From Maricurvus nonylphenolicus (lineage in GTDB: Bacteria; Pseudomonadota; Gammaproteobacteria; Pseudomonadales; Cellvibrionaceae): 64,000 nt of DNA. Within the stretch, counting starts at the first letter, position 1. Every line of letters starts with the position of its first letter. The notes below the pieces were generated by a model, which was given only the letters and a program-made list of their open reading frames with translations, searched no databases and had not been told where the DNA came from. The translations under genes and the position numbers were made by a program. The stretch lies in NCBI RefSeq assembly GCF_042854845.1, contig NZ_AP031498.1, positions 5,518,001 through 5,582,000 on the forward strand. Direction: 5' to 3'. Of this stretch, positions 45,701-54,097 are shown piece by piece.

Positions 45701-48700
45701 GACATATTATTGCCAGAGAACAGCAGACTATTATTACCATTACTGATGCTATTGGCTGTAATACCCAAATCAGAGCCCGCCCCCAAGGTCCCGGTATTGG
45801 TAATATCAACAGCATTAATTGTCAGATTACGTGCTGCACTTAAACGGCCTTGGTTATTCACATTGCCGGTAATATTCAGAGATATATCCTTGGCTGAAGC
45901 AATAATACCTCCGCTGGTATTCGTTAGTCCCGTTGCCGAAAGATAGAAGTTATCCTGAACGGATATTTCACCTTCATTAATGAAGGCTCCAAGCGTGGTG
46001 ATGTTTAAACCACCGGTGGTTAACAGCTTTGTACCCGCTGCATTCTGGTAATCTATATCGGTGATTAGATTAAGCTGATTGTAACCACCTATAACACCAC
46101 CGGATGCCGCACTGTAGAGATCCAGCGTTAACGCGTTATCAGACCAGATGGTTCCGCCGTTATTGGTTATCGTGTTGGCTATCACGGAAACTTGATCTGA
46201 TCCGGTAATAACGCCATTGCTATTGTTTATAATATTATTACCGATATTAATCGTAACATTGGAAAAATCACCAACTCCGTAGATACCACCGCCGACATTA
46301 CTTAGCCCTGCTGATGTAAGCGCAATGTTCCCTGTAGCAACCCACAACCCATTATCATTAACAGCATTAGAGGCGCTCAATACAAGGTCGCCTTTTGATT
46401 GCAATAAACCCGTAGTGTTATTAAGTGTGCCTGTTACATCAAACGCCAATTCACCACTGCCAAGATGCAATACCTGACCATTCTGGTTGCTAAAATCACC
46501 GGGGGTGGTGAGAGAGAAGTTAGCCTGAGCGGTTTGAATAACGCCGTTGTCGTTAATGAGATCAGACTCAGTAGAAATACTCAGCCCTGTAATACCAGCA
46601 ATAGTACCGCCAATATTCGATAACCACTGTGTGGCTAATGTCACCATATCGCCAATAATGGAACCGCCATCACTAACTAGTGATGCCGTATCAGAACCAT
46701 TAGCCACATTAATACGCTGTGATGCATCCAGTTTGCCGTTGGTGTTATTCAATGATGTTGTATTAACGTCAATTGAACCATTCGATGCAATGGTACCGCT
46801 GTTAGTTACGGCACTCGCCGTAACAGATAATGTTCCTGTTCCTGCATGGGTGATTGTGCCATCCGTATTGGTAAGACTATTACCTGCAGTAATAACGACA
46901 TCATCGGCGTTGGTCTGAATAAGTCCATTGGTATTATCAAGGCTATCACTAACCGTCAGGCTTAAAGCTTCAACACCTGTAATTTCACCTTTACTATTGC
47001 TGAGTGTTGTTGCTTGTATCGCTAAATTATCCGCGACCATATCGCCATCGTGATTAATCACATCAGTTGCTATAACAGTTACATCAGTTGCATTTAATAC
47101 ACCTTCACTGTTATCCAAACGTGAAGCCGTGATTTCGACCTCGCCATTTGAAACCACGGAACCTTGAATATTTGTGAATGTTGTTACATCGAGATCCAGC
47201 TTGCCTGAGCCCGCGTGCACTATCTCACCACGGGTATTGTTTAACTCTCCTCCGGAAGAAATAGCTGCATGTGCTGCATTGGTGCGAATATCACCATCAG
47301 TATTATCCAAGCCGCTTGTAGAACTTATAGTAAGCGCATTTACACCCGTCAATTCACCACTTACATTGCTGAAATCTGTTGTACTTAACGACAAATTATC
47401 AGCGCTGATTACGCCGTTATCGTTATTAATCGATAGATTGTTAGCCGTTATTGTAACGGCATTGATAGTGCCGGAGCTGTTATCCAGGTCTGTTGTCGTA
47501 ACAGCTATTGTTCCATTTGACGCAATTGTGCCTTGCTGGTTATCCAACTGAGCAGACTGTAAAGATAATGTGCCATTTCCTGCGTGTGTAATCTGACCTT
47601 GTGTATTTGTCAAAATATTGCTTACAGAGATTGCAACATTTTCTTGATTGGTTTGAATAATGCCTTGAGTGTTATCCAGGTTTTGTGTAACGGTTATATC
47701 TAACTCATCAACACCTCTGAGTAGGCCGTCAACATTAGATATCCAATCGGCCGCTATGGAAACGATATCGGCAATAAAACTACCGCCATCATTAATCACA
47801 TTAGCGCTTGTAATAGAAATGGATTCAGCTTGAAGGTTACCGTCAGTATTATCTAAATTTGATACAGCAATACGTGCTACACCATTAGATGCTATTGCTC
47901 CTTCAGTCCCATCGAGAGTATTTGCCGTCAACTGTAATTCACCCGTTCCCGAATGAATAATAGAACCCTTTCTATTCGTTAACTGGCCACCGCTGTAAAT
48001 AGATGCATTGTTAGCATTGGTTTGAATGCGACCGCCATCGTTATTTTGCAGTTCTACAGAAGCCCTGAGGTTTAGCTGATTATTACCGGTTATGGTGCCA
48101 TTATAATTATTGCTAAGGGTTTGAGTATTTAATGACAGGGTATCGGCTGTTAGCGTCCCGCTATTATTGTTCACATCGAGAAGTGTTCCATCTATCTCCT
48201 CAGCGTTTATATTACCTTGTTGATTGCTGAGTTGATCAGCAACAATTGACAGCTTTCCATTAGATGCAATTGTTGCTCTCTCATTATTGACACCCTGTGC
48301 CGATATCGTCAATTGTCCTTGACCAGCGTGCGCTATATTTCCGCAGTACGTATCAGTGTCATCACAACTGTTATCTATCACTCCGCCTGCACTAATGAAT
48401 GCATCTTCTGCATCGGTTTGAATTATTGCTTGGTTGGTAATATTGTTGGTTACGGAAACCTCTAGGCGTGAGCTTCCCTGAATATTTCCCCTGTTAATAA
48501 GTTCATTGCCCGTGATTGTTAATTCACTTGCAGCCAATTGAGAATCTCGATTATTTTCAATACGTGCAGAATTTGCAGCTACAATCGCAGAATCACTGGC
48601 AATTACAGAGCCATTATTTTCAAAACGCTCGTTGAGATTAAGCGTAATCGTACTCGCCGATATAGATTGGTTATTAATTACCGTATCTGCATTAACATCT

Positions 48701-49707
48701 AAACCTGCTTCAGCATTAATGGCAGCGTTATTTTCAAGATGATCTGCAACGATAAGGATACTGCCATCTTCTGAGAGAAGATTATCGCCCACCGTTATGT
48801 CTTTCGTTGTGTTCAGTGCGATTGACTCAGCTGCCTGAACCTTATTGGCAAAAACAATATCGCCATTAACAGTTAACTCAATATTACCTGCACTGGCACT
48901 AAGTTCACCTGCGACATTAACGCCAACACCTTCTTCCGTGCCGATTAACGTAATACTGTTGGCATACATACCACCAAGTGCGGCGGTATCCAGCGAAAAG
49001 GCGGGCTTAGTCGAGCCATCATCAGCTAATTCTGTAACCCTTAGCGAGTCGTAATCTACATCATTCCGACCTGTGATGATGTTCAATTCTTTAGCATGTA
49101 ACTCGTCATTAAGAACAAGTGCACGGGTCAGAATATCCAGCCTATCTATATTACTGCTATTTAAGCCACCAAGCTCAACATCACCTCCGCTAATGGAAAA
49201 TCCATCTAAGCCACCATTGAGGAAATTGGGCGTACCTGTCGTTAATGTAGCCCGAGGGGTATTGATAAACCCACAACCGTTACAGGTAATGCCATTAGGG
49301 TTAGCCAAGATGAAATCAGCCGATTGCCCTGCAATTTCTGCATAACCTTCGAGCAATGATCGATTAGCGCTAGTTACTTCATTTAAAATGATGCTAGCAC
49401 TACCGGCTGTCAGTTGCGGATTGCCTTCTATGTACCCGGCCAGATCGGTTGCCGTAATGACATTGGCGTTGTTAAAAATCAGGCCCTGGGAACCAATATC
49501 CAGTTCAGAGAATTTGTTATGTGAGACGCCTTTAGCACTGGGCTTGGTAATATTAACAATATCTATGCCATTGCCCGCCTTATCCAATATGGCTTGGTTT
49601 GCCTTCGCAGCATTCTTATCAACCACCACACCCGCAGAAACTATTGCAGGCTGAAAGGTTAACAAGCCAACCAAGGTATAAGAAAAAGTCCGTTTTATAT
49701 AAGACAT
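39700..49707 (-). CDS. Two-partner secretion exoprotein with C-terminal WHH nuclease toxin (CdiA/FHA-like)
   Basis: 3335 residues. Signal region to about 25; TPS secretion domain (about 26-165) with NPNGI (136-140) and a nearby CNGC pair; then a very long series of filamentous-haemagglutinin repeats in beta-helix form, with a long period near 110 residues in the first 1,200 and FHA-type repeats later (about 1900-2600). A pretoxin region follows (RNALAVILGAAASSAVGG near 2830). The last 34 residues carry GFTWHHDASGKMQLVP and VHKAVSHIG, the conserved WHH-type HNH nuclease site (His3306, His3307, His3321, His3326). No VENN motif is visible. Such proteins act as fibres on the cell surface that deliver the tip to neighbours. 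Exported by the TpsB encoded upstream. Confidence 0.9.
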   Translation of the reverse strand: MSYIKRTFSYTLVGLLTFQPAIVSAGVVVDKNAAKANQAILDKAGNGIDIVNITKPSAKGVSHNKFSELDIGSQGLIFNNANVITATDLAGYIEGNPQLTAGSASIILNEVTSANRSLLEGYAEIAGQSADFILANPNGITCNGCGFINTPRATLTTGTPNFLNGGLDGFSISGGDVELGGLNSSNIDRLDILTRALVLNDELHAKELNIITGRNDVDYDSLRVTELADDGSTKPAFSLDTAALGGMYANSITLIGTEEGVGVNVAGELSASAGNIELTVNGDIVFANKVQAAESIALNTTKDITVGDNLLSEDGSILIVADHLENNAAINAEAGLDVNADTVINNQSISASTITLNLNERFENNGSVIASDSAIVAANSARIENNRDSQLAASELTITGNELINRGNIQGSSRLEVSVTNNITNQAIIQTDAEDAFISAGGVIDNSCDDTDTYCGNIAHAGQGQLTISAQGVNNERATIASNGKLSIVADQLSNQQGNINAEEIDGTLLDVNNNSGTLTADTLSLNTQTLSNNYNGTITGNNQLNLRASVELQNNDGGRIQTNANNASIYSGGQLTNRKGSIIHSGTGELQLTANTLDGTEGAIASNGVARIAVSNLDNTDGNLQAESISITSANVINDGGSFIADIVSIAADWISNVDGLLRGVDELDITVTQNLDNTQGIIQTNQENVAISVSNILTNTQGQITHAGNGTLSLQSAQLDNQQGTIASNGTIAVTTTDLDNSSGTINAVTITANNLSINNDNGVISADNLSLSTTDFSNVSGELTGVNALTISSTSGLDNTDGDIRTNAAHAAISSGGELNNTRGEIVHAGSGKLDLDVTTFTNIQGSVVSNGEVEITASRLDNSEGVLNATDVTVIATDVINHDGDMVADNLAIQATTLSNSKGEITGVEALSLTVSDSLDNTNGLIQTNADDVVITAGNSLTNTDGTITHAGTGTLSVTASAVTNSGTIASNGSIDVNTTSLNNTNGKLDASQRINVANGSDTASLVSDGGSIIGDMVTLATQWLSNIGGTIAGITGLSISTESDLINDNGVIQTAQANFSLTTPGDFSNQNGQVLHLGSGELAFDVTGTLNNTTGLLQSKGDLVLSASNAVNDNGLWVATGNIALTSAGLSNVGGGIYGVGDFSNVTINIGNNIINNSNGVITGSDQVSVIANTITNNGGTIWSDNALTLDLYSAASGGVIGGYNQLNLITDIDYQNAAGTKLLTTGGLNITTLGAFINEGEISVQDNFYLSATGLTNTSGGIIASAKDISLNITGNVNNQGRLSAARNLTINAVDITNTGTLGAGSDLGITANSISNGNNSLLFSGNNMSLALVQNLTNNYGTLFANNNIDITSSTGQVENISGTINAYNGNLSIAANAIINRKSQFSVSSSLTSNSGVNYWCTDCSGDNYTWYWEAYSYYTDVISQDSPTAYLLSGADMTLVGGSITNEYSAITAVGDLTMTGDSLTNVGYAGGEKTVYERWKARTTDGTYRRMQSDHLYPAGLSEQYEARISKFTVTRYRPLDNWNQLRLTSKPIPSWMRQFNRTHYTETYTAGSQATGTIQAGGSITGSFTGQIDNVNIAEYTTTPSNIGVETLDSSTTQGQRASINPINFQDSDAQLSSVGDVSNNNSVQSVADGQSTITAVVDNDDVDRVNANTAIAITDLLPQRGTGVFTITPEANHPYLVESDPLFADYGNFISSDYLLGRLGIDTDGITKRLGDGYYETQLVRQAAYNATGQVAHIGFGSELNWMQSLMDNAVAQSELLDFSFGISLTDEQVSALTQDMIWMVEREVEGQLVLVPELYLASVNENSIARGGAVITGDSVQLMTAAGDINNSGALSSQDLFLQSDKGINNRGALIANNALEVESRTDIANIGGSMRGENVSLVSREGSIQNKTEVTQTEWGKTWRGEAGHITTQVGHRASITADNNLSLGANKSIDIAASDVTSGGNAELNAGEGITITAVQTRDRHAYSWRNGHMMEDTISHETSELTVANNLTLNAGKDIEISGSQVTAGNDVSIRTQRDLTVSSVQDEHHYEFYEKDEGSFGRSSEVLIRKDSITQQGSLIKAGGDLMINTAKTEAGIAANDSRDVTITASKAEAGQDLIAHAGRNLTVDAAENMTSSYVYKQKSSGGLSGKSKTTINSNAQTTSVVSVLSAGGETQLIAGEDQSLQGAQVVSEGDLSLAAGGDITLSSAQDTASSYHYEKKTKSGIFASGGSITVGSQKQSQSTDTQEVIQRGTLIGSLQGDVSIAANDDVTVTASEAFADGDVHIEGKNVTLNHAYNTYTQEQKQEFKQSGVSLSVSAKGVETAKEFSHSIERGGEVEDERLQALYALRAARLAEDLHELKDTAEAIANGDFTKAGVEVSISVGSSKSESHSINEVHNAVGSRVNAGGTAEVIARGEAANDVAGNITAIGSEINGDTVSLQAANDITLAAAKNQNDYNSENSSSGWAVGLKVAVGQGEGGKNGLSIFANGNKGEGYTHSSNDQYLETDINGRDVTIVADNDTLLEGARIKGDKVSLQTGGDLTIRSQQDESTYESEQKHASAGVSVGIGSQAPVSVNLAYSQTEIEAEHRSVQEQSGIFAGEDGFDVQVGGNTELKGAVIVAEGESANNRLETASLSYDELENVSRYDAKSVSISVSTSFNQSEGDGNSPMGIGGGAASDSDEASSTTRSAISQATITVAGKEIDQNSLDGLADNADDAHTPLENVFDAEEVQRDLEETRELVEVFSEEAYRRVGDYYQEHENAKDELKAARKAEKEGKPYPVDIEELEARVEETKPAISKELAHAIVGGIATSLGGGDFASGAAAAGVNELVNQKLGDALPDDAETRNALAVILGAAASSAVGGSSVDGGLIAGNADKFNRQLHKTEVEWLKDNIQGYADERGITAQDAEAELMATAQAMNDEEWAKQLANDPNVTESAKQYISKNAQTITFIDDQGNKRFMLTSTEDEYKNGDMYLYQYGDIKDDLYKPKETIGDIVEKNWDLVTAAATVHGTAKEIYESGDDLYQTSKALLDAENYEKAIAFYDWAKEHPQEAEQALIEALPELAEDFKRDLLTEIYRHDLYEDQNRYYDKQVEEVQDGLSVVNPFKKLAAIGALPAVVNKLPDMRGDAATDLADGGVGNRGPDGPDSGHANAKPDDRVGDTGPYDPNKKREDLEHVFGEENVTSTTNPKDPLQRVNSNPEKGVEVITDSYGNKAVRVKYEDPVTGESTTANIPYDSRGLVVFDDHTKFTTRIDKSVDYDSQFPQATRDLKSAIARGDVSTDDFTPLQLKQINAEKPKIQGFTWHHDASGKMQLVPTDVHKAVSHIGDALDKGK

Positions 49708-49729
49708 CGTGAAGCTTCCCTAAACTGTA

Positions 49730-51469
49730 CTACAGCGTAAAACTGATACTGAATGCAAACTCTTCGCCGGTATTGCGTAGATAATCCGGCTCATCTATTG
49801 GCTGGGCATAGGTCATTTCAATCGACCAGTACTTCCCCGTGGCCATTAAGCCCACAGCCCAACCTTTCAGCGTTTCGTATTTATCGGTGTCCGTGCTGTA
49901 ATCGCGCACCAGACCCGCATCCAACCCGATAAAGGGTGTAACTCGTTGTAACCAATCCTTACCCCATGCCGGGTAAAAGCTTGCCAGCAAATCATTGCGC
50001 CAATAGGCGCCGGTATTGCTGGACAAGCTGCTCTCTTTGTATCCCCTCACGGTATAGGCGCTACCTATGCTGATTTCTTCACTGCCAAATAACACATCGG
50101 GGCTGTATTGGGCGTGCAAGCGAGTTTTGTACTGGAGTTTGTTGCTGAAGGCGGCGAGAGAAAAAGGCTGATTAAAATCGATATCAATTGTGTACTTATC
50201 GAACTGAGCCTTGGGAGCTAGATGGCGTAACTGACTATTGATTTCATCATCATCAGGACTGCTGAAAGCATCTAACCCCCGATGATAGGTTAATTCACCC
50301 AATAGTAATCCGCCTCGCTGAAAATACTGCTCATGTTTTAAGGCTAAAGTAGCAATCCCCAGCGTGCGGCTACTGGTCTCAATTAAAACATCTTCAATGA
50401 AGTTTTCATTCTCTTTTCGGGTTAACCCCAGGTTCAATCTGGTCTTGCTGTCAGCATCCCTAGATAAAACTCGCCCAATGGAAAGTCGTTGCGTTTGGCT
50501 TTTACCACTTGTTTCAAACGTTTGGTTAGTACCCTGTACACGAGAAAGATATTCAAAATAGGTGGTATCAAGGCTTAGATTCCAATAACCCAACGGTATG
50601 TCCCAATGCCAGGAAACACTTTGGCTTTTCTTGCCATCGCTATCATCCTTTGTATCTGTTTGAAGAGAGAGGTAGGTGTAATCGTAAAGACCTAATGGGC
50701 TATCCCAACTTGCCATTAATTGGGCTTGGCTTTCACCGGTATTGTCCTGTCCAGAATTGGAAAAGCGGCTTGTAATTTGCCACGGTTGAGCTGTTTGCTC
50801 TTGTATCTCTACCAAACTCTGCCCCATAGCAGAGCCAGGAATCAATTGCATTGTTGCTCTACGCGATCGCAGTCGATTAATTTGCTCCAAACCCTGCTCA
50901 AGATCACGTAAGTTTAAAATCTGTTGCTCTAGGCCCGGGAATATAATCGCCAGATTTTCACTTGCCTGTCGATTGGCCGCTGATTCAATAGCTTCTACAA
51001 GGCCTTCAATGACCTGAATGATTAAGGTTCCTTGTTGCAGGTTTTGCTGTGGCAAATAGGCTCGCGTGGTGATATACCCCAACTCAAAATAACGTCGGGT
51101 CACCGCGGTAAGGACCTCATTGAGCTGACCAACACCAAGACACTGACCTACAAATGATGTCAGCGTCTCATCAAACTCAGATAAAGGCAGCTGATTTACA
51201 CCCTGCAGCTCGATTTGCTGGATAGTAAAACAGGGGCCATCTAAAGACTCTGCTGACTGCCTTTCTTCAAAAGGTACGGGGTATTCTGAACGGTTGCGTT
51301 GTTCAGCTTCTATTCGTCGCCGCTCTTCAGCTTGCCGCTGTTGTTCGAGTTGAATAATGCGGTCAGAGGGGGGCTGAGTAGCCTGCGCCTGAACCAACGC
51401 TGTAGATGTCATCCCTGAAAGTAATGCGATGCATATACCAAGGTAAACCTTACCCTTGGACATGGTCAT
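49730..51469 (-). CDS. Two-partner secretion transporter TpsB (ShlB/FhaC family)
   Basis: 579 residues. Signal peptide (to about 30), a charged N-terminal helix rich in Gln/Arg, a POTRA domain pair (FTIQQIELQGVNQLPL; LGVGQLNEVLTAVTRRYFELGYITTRAYLP; LIIQVIEG), then a 16-strand beta-barrel with the conserved SAYTVRGYKE (VRGY) loop motif. It exports the TpsA protein through the outer membrane. Encoded 22 bp upstream of tpsA, so the order is tpsB-tpsA-immunity. Start ATG 51469 or 51463; AGGG is 4 bases from the first and 10 from the second. Confidence 0.92.
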   Translation of the reverse strand: MTMSKGKVYLGICIALLSGMTSTALVQAQATQPPSDRIIQLEQQRQAEERRRIEAEQRNRSEYPVPFEERQSAESLDGPCFTIQQIELQGVNQLPLSEFDETLTSFVGQCLGVGQLNEVLTAVTRRYFELGYITTRAYLPQQNLQQGTLIIQVIEGLVEAIESAANRQASENLAIIFPGLEQQILNLRDLEQGLEQINRLRSRRATMQLIPGSAMGQSLVEIQEQTAQPWQITSRFSNSGQDNTGESQAQLMASWDSPLGLYDYTYLSLQTDTKDDSDGKKSQSVSWHWDIPLGYWNLSLDTTYFEYLSRVQGTNQTFETSGKSQTQRLSIGRVLSRDADSKTRLNLGLTRKENENFIEDVLIETSSRTLGIATLALKHEQYFQRGGLLLGELTYHRGLDAFSSPDDDEINSQLRHLAPKAQFDKYTIDIDFNQPFSLAAFSNKLQYKTRLHAQYSPDVLFGSEEISIGSAYTVRGYKESSLSSNTGAYWRNDLLASFYPAWGKDWLQRVTPFIGLDAGLVRDYSTDTDKYETLKGWAVGLMATGKYWSIEMTYAQPIDEPDYLRNTGEEFAFSISFTL

Positions 51470-51609
51470 AATCCCTATTCAATTGCTCCAAAATGAGAAT
51501 GTAGCGACTATCTTTTGACTGTTAAGCCATACGCGCCATTCCTTGGCGCGCATTTTGTCATACTTCCGACTGCAAAGTCATGTAAAAGTTAGGAAAAATC
51601 TTACTTTTC

Positions 51610-52887
51610 TTATGCCAACACCTGATCCTCACCCTCATTACGGGCAATAATCACCGCACAACAGCTATCACTAAACACGTTAACCGCGGTACGCATCATA
51701 TCGAGAATGCGATCGGTGACCAGCAACATGCCTATACCTTCAAGCGGCAAACCAATCACGCCAAGAATTACCGTAATTGCCACCAGGCTCGCCGCTGGAA
51801 TACCGGCAACACCAACGGATGTCAGTAAGGCAACCAATACGATGGTGAACTGGGTGGTGAGGGTTAAATCCAAACCGTAGGCCTGGGCGATAAACATGGC
51901 GGCGACACATTCATACAGCGCGGTGCCATCCATATTGATCGTTGCCCCCAACGGCAAAACAAACGAACTGGTTTTGTTGGAAACCTTCGCGTTCTTTTCC
52001 ACACACTCCATGGTCACCGGCAGGGTGCCCGAAGAAGAGGCGGTTGAAAATGCGGTGAGTAGGGCAGGGGCCATGGCGCGATAATGGCGTAACGGATTAA
52101 TACCACCCATGGTTTTTAATAAAATCGCCATGGTAATTACCGCGTGGGTAAGTAGCGCCAGGAAAACAGTAAAGAAGAATATCAACAGCGGTTTAAAGGC
52201 ATCGAAGCCGGTTACTGTCACTGTTTTTGCCACCAGACCGAACACACCGATTGGGGCGAACTTCATAATAAACAGGGTGATTTCCATCATGGTTTCAAAC
52301 ACACCCTGCCAGAAATCCATCAGGGTTTTGCTGGGTCCTTTGCTGATACGGGTCATAAAGAAACCAAACAGCAATCCAAAACAGATCAACCCCAGCATTT
52401 GTCCATCTGCTGCTGCCTGCACAATGTTGGCTGGCACCATGCGCAAAAATACCGCGGTAATATCACTGACTCCGCGACCTTCAACACGTTCAAGCTGAGC
52501 AGTTACAGCGGAATCACTGCTTAAATTCAAACGATCACCAGCGGGCTGTCCATCAATCACACCGGGAGCAAAGGCATTCACAAACAACAGCCCAATCATG
52601 ATGGCGAGAAAGCTGGACAACATATAGAAACCCAGGGTTTTACCGCCCAAGCGTCCCAGGTCTTTACTGCCACCAATGCTTGCCACCCCACAAATAATGG
52701 AAGACAACACCAACGGCACGATGATCATTTTTAAACCATTTAAGAACAGGGTGCCGATAAAGCTAAAGACATCCAGCAGTCTTACCCCTATCAGGGTAGT
52801 GGATTCATCAATGGCAAGCCCTACCAAAATGGCACCAATAATGGCGATCATAATTTGCCAGTGCAGCTGTAAATCTCTAAGAGGCAT
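51610..52887 (-). CDS. Dicarboxylate/amino acid:cation symporter, GltP-like
   Basis: 425 residues, eight membrane helices and two hairpins. Family signatures STASSSGTLP (first hairpin) and GATINMDGTALYE (the substrate/sodium-binding NMDGT) and MMRTAVNVFSDSCCAVI at the end are clear. Members carry glutamate, aspartate, C4-dicarboxylates or neutral amino acids with protons or sodium. The ligand cannot be decided here; the AVNVFSD tail is close to the usual AxNVxGD of glutamate carriers. Single gene. Confidence 0.88.
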   Translation of the reverse strand: MPLRDLQLHWQIMIAIIGAILVGLAIDESTTLIGVRLLDVFSFIGTLFLNGLKMIIVPLVLSSIICGVASIGGSKDLGRLGGKTLGFYMLSSFLAIMIGLLFVNAFAPGVIDGQPAGDRLNLSSDSAVTAQLERVEGRGVSDITAVFLRMVPANIVQAAADGQMLGLICFGLLFGFFMTRISKGPSKTLMDFWQGVFETMMEITLFIMKFAPIGVFGLVAKTVTVTGFDAFKPLLIFFFTVFLALLTHAVITMAILLKTMGGINPLRHYRAMAPALLTAFSTASSSGTLPVTMECVEKNAKVSNKTSSFVLPLGATINMDGTALYECVAAMFIAQAYGLDLTLTTQFTIVLVALLTSVGVAGIPAASLVAITVILGVIGLPLEGIGMLLVTDRILDMMRTAVNVFSDSCCAVIIARNEGEDQVLA

Positions 52888-52945
52888 AACAGGATTCCTT
52901 AATGCGCAATGCGCTTTCCATATATTGAGCTATTTCGTAGGGCAT

Positions 52946-52975
52946 AAAAAAACGAAAGCCAGGCTTTCGTTTTTT
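52946..52975 (-). terminator. Intrinsic terminator of the HU gene
   Basis: Stem ACGAAAGCC / GGCTTTCGT with A-run before and T-run after; 22 bases past the HU stop, and upstream of the symporter gene. Confidence 0.9.
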
Positions 52976-52997
52976 GGGGTTAAAGGCTGTTTTTTAC

Positions 52998-53273
52998 TCA
53001 GCCATTAACCGAATCTTTCAGTGCTTTACCAGGCTTAAACCCTACTGAAGTACTAGCGGGAATTTGAATGGTTTCACCGGTCTTGGGGCTGCGGCCGGTA
53101 CGGGCTGCGCGGTGACGCTGAGAGAAAGAACCAAAACCAATCAGGTTAACGGTTTCGTCACGGCTTAATGCATTGGTGATTTCATCAAAAATGGCCGATA
53201 CCACATCGTTGGTTTTTTCTTTCGGTAAATCAGCTAAGTCGGCAACAGCAGCTACCAAATCGCTCTTATGCAT
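52998..53273 (-). CDS. hup: DNA-binding protein HU
   Basis: 91 residues. MHKSDLVAAVADLADLPKEKTNDVVSAI is the HU start; GFGSFSQRHRAARTGRSPKTGETIQIPAS contains the arm with Arg and Pro, and the C-terminus is VGFKPGKALKDSVNG. HU bends DNA and packs the chromosome. It lies between conserved housekeeping genes, as hupA does in Pseudomonas. The paralogue number cannot be told. Confidence 0.93.
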   Translation of the reverse strand: MHKSDLVAAVADLADLPKEKTNDVVSAIFDEITNALSRDETVNLIGFGSFSQRHRAARTGRSPKTGETIQIPASTSVGFKPGKALKDSVNG

Positions 53274-53302
53274 AGGTATTTCCTTCGTATTTCTATTATT
53301 GT

Positions 53303-53332
53303 TTTATATATTGCTTAATGTGTGTGCTTTAA
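53303..53332 (-). promoter_or_regulatory. Candidate sigma-70 promoter of hup
   Basis: On the minus strand TTAAAG (53327-53332) and TATAAA (53303-53308) are 18 bases apart, or TATATA (53305-53310) at 16. About 35 bases upstream of the start codon. The GAAGG ribosome site follows. Confidence 0.35.
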
Positions 53333-53537
53333 CGATAAGCTGGTTTATAGACCATATCCATGGCGTTGAGTCAGGCATAGCTTCGTCGTAGACGATAACT
53401 TTTCTCTCCGGTCCCGCTCAATTTTGTTATTATCCCCGCATTAAACCAAGCTAGACCGTTTGGGTAAAGCTTTTTAAGCCGCCAAGCCCCATTGCAGGGG
53501 ACTTTAGGTACTTTTTCGGATAACAGACTAAGCGGAT

Positions 53538-54083
53538 ATGGGTTGTAAAGAACCTTCTTGGCATAACCGCCCTACAGGACACAGCAAACCCTCGACACCA
53601 CTCAGCCAATGGCTTTTTGATCGCGGCTCGCTAACGTCACGCCTGCAACACTTAAGCCATGGTCAGTTCAGGGTAGAGGTGCTGTCTCAGGGGTGGGGCA
53701 AACCCCGCTTGTCAGAAGCACGCAGCCTGGGCATATCACCCAGGCGCTATGCGCTGGTGCGCGAAGTTATCTTATATGGCCAGGATCAGCCCTGGGTCTA
53801 TGCCCGCAGTATTTTGCCGCAATGCACTCTGACCGGACGCCTGCGCAGTTTGCGCAAGCTGGACAACCGTCCCTTGGGCGCCATGCTGTTTAATGATCCG
53901 GCGATGTATCGCAGCCCTATTGAAATCGCCTGCTTCAAGGCCGACAATCCCCTGATACCGCAAAAGGTACGCAGCACCACACCACTGTGGGGGCGACGCT
54001 CTCGCTTTTACCTGGACAATAAACCCCTGCTGGTGTGCGAGATCTTTCTAGATGCCTTTAACCAAACCCTTTCGGCCCAATAA
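53538..54083 (+). CDS. ubiC: Chorismate lyase
   Basis: 181 residues. The family segments LSQWLFDRGSLTSRLQ, RYALVREVILYGQDQPWVYARSILP, LDNRPLGAMLFND and TPLWGRRSRFYLDNKPLLVCEIFL (GRRS...E catalytic end) are present. It splits chorismate into 4-hydroxybenzoate and pyruvate, the first step of ubiquinone synthesis. Next gene is ubiA, 14 bp away, so the first two steps form one operon. The N-terminal 20 residues are longer than in E. coli and may include non-coding lead; a later start is possible. Confidence 0.9.
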   Translation: MGCKEPSWHNRPTGHSKPSTPLSQWLFDRGSLTSRLQHLSHGQFRVEVLSQGWGKPRLSEARSLGISPRRYALVREVILYGQDQPWVYARSILPQCTLTGRLRSLRKLDNRPLGAMLFNDPAMYRSPIEIACFKADNPLIPQKVRSTTPLWGRRSRFYLDNKPLLVCEIFLDAFNQTLSAQ

Positions 54084-54097
54084 TCGACCGTAACCCT

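Noticed and set aside
44801..49654. Many short plus-strand frames opposite tpsA
   Set aside because: They follow from the repetitive Asn/Thr/Gly codons of the exoprotein on the other strand.
39700..49707. Repeats in tpsA considered as CRISPR or recombination sites
   Set aside because: They are degenerate protein-coding beta-helix repeats in one frame, without spacer-like intervals.
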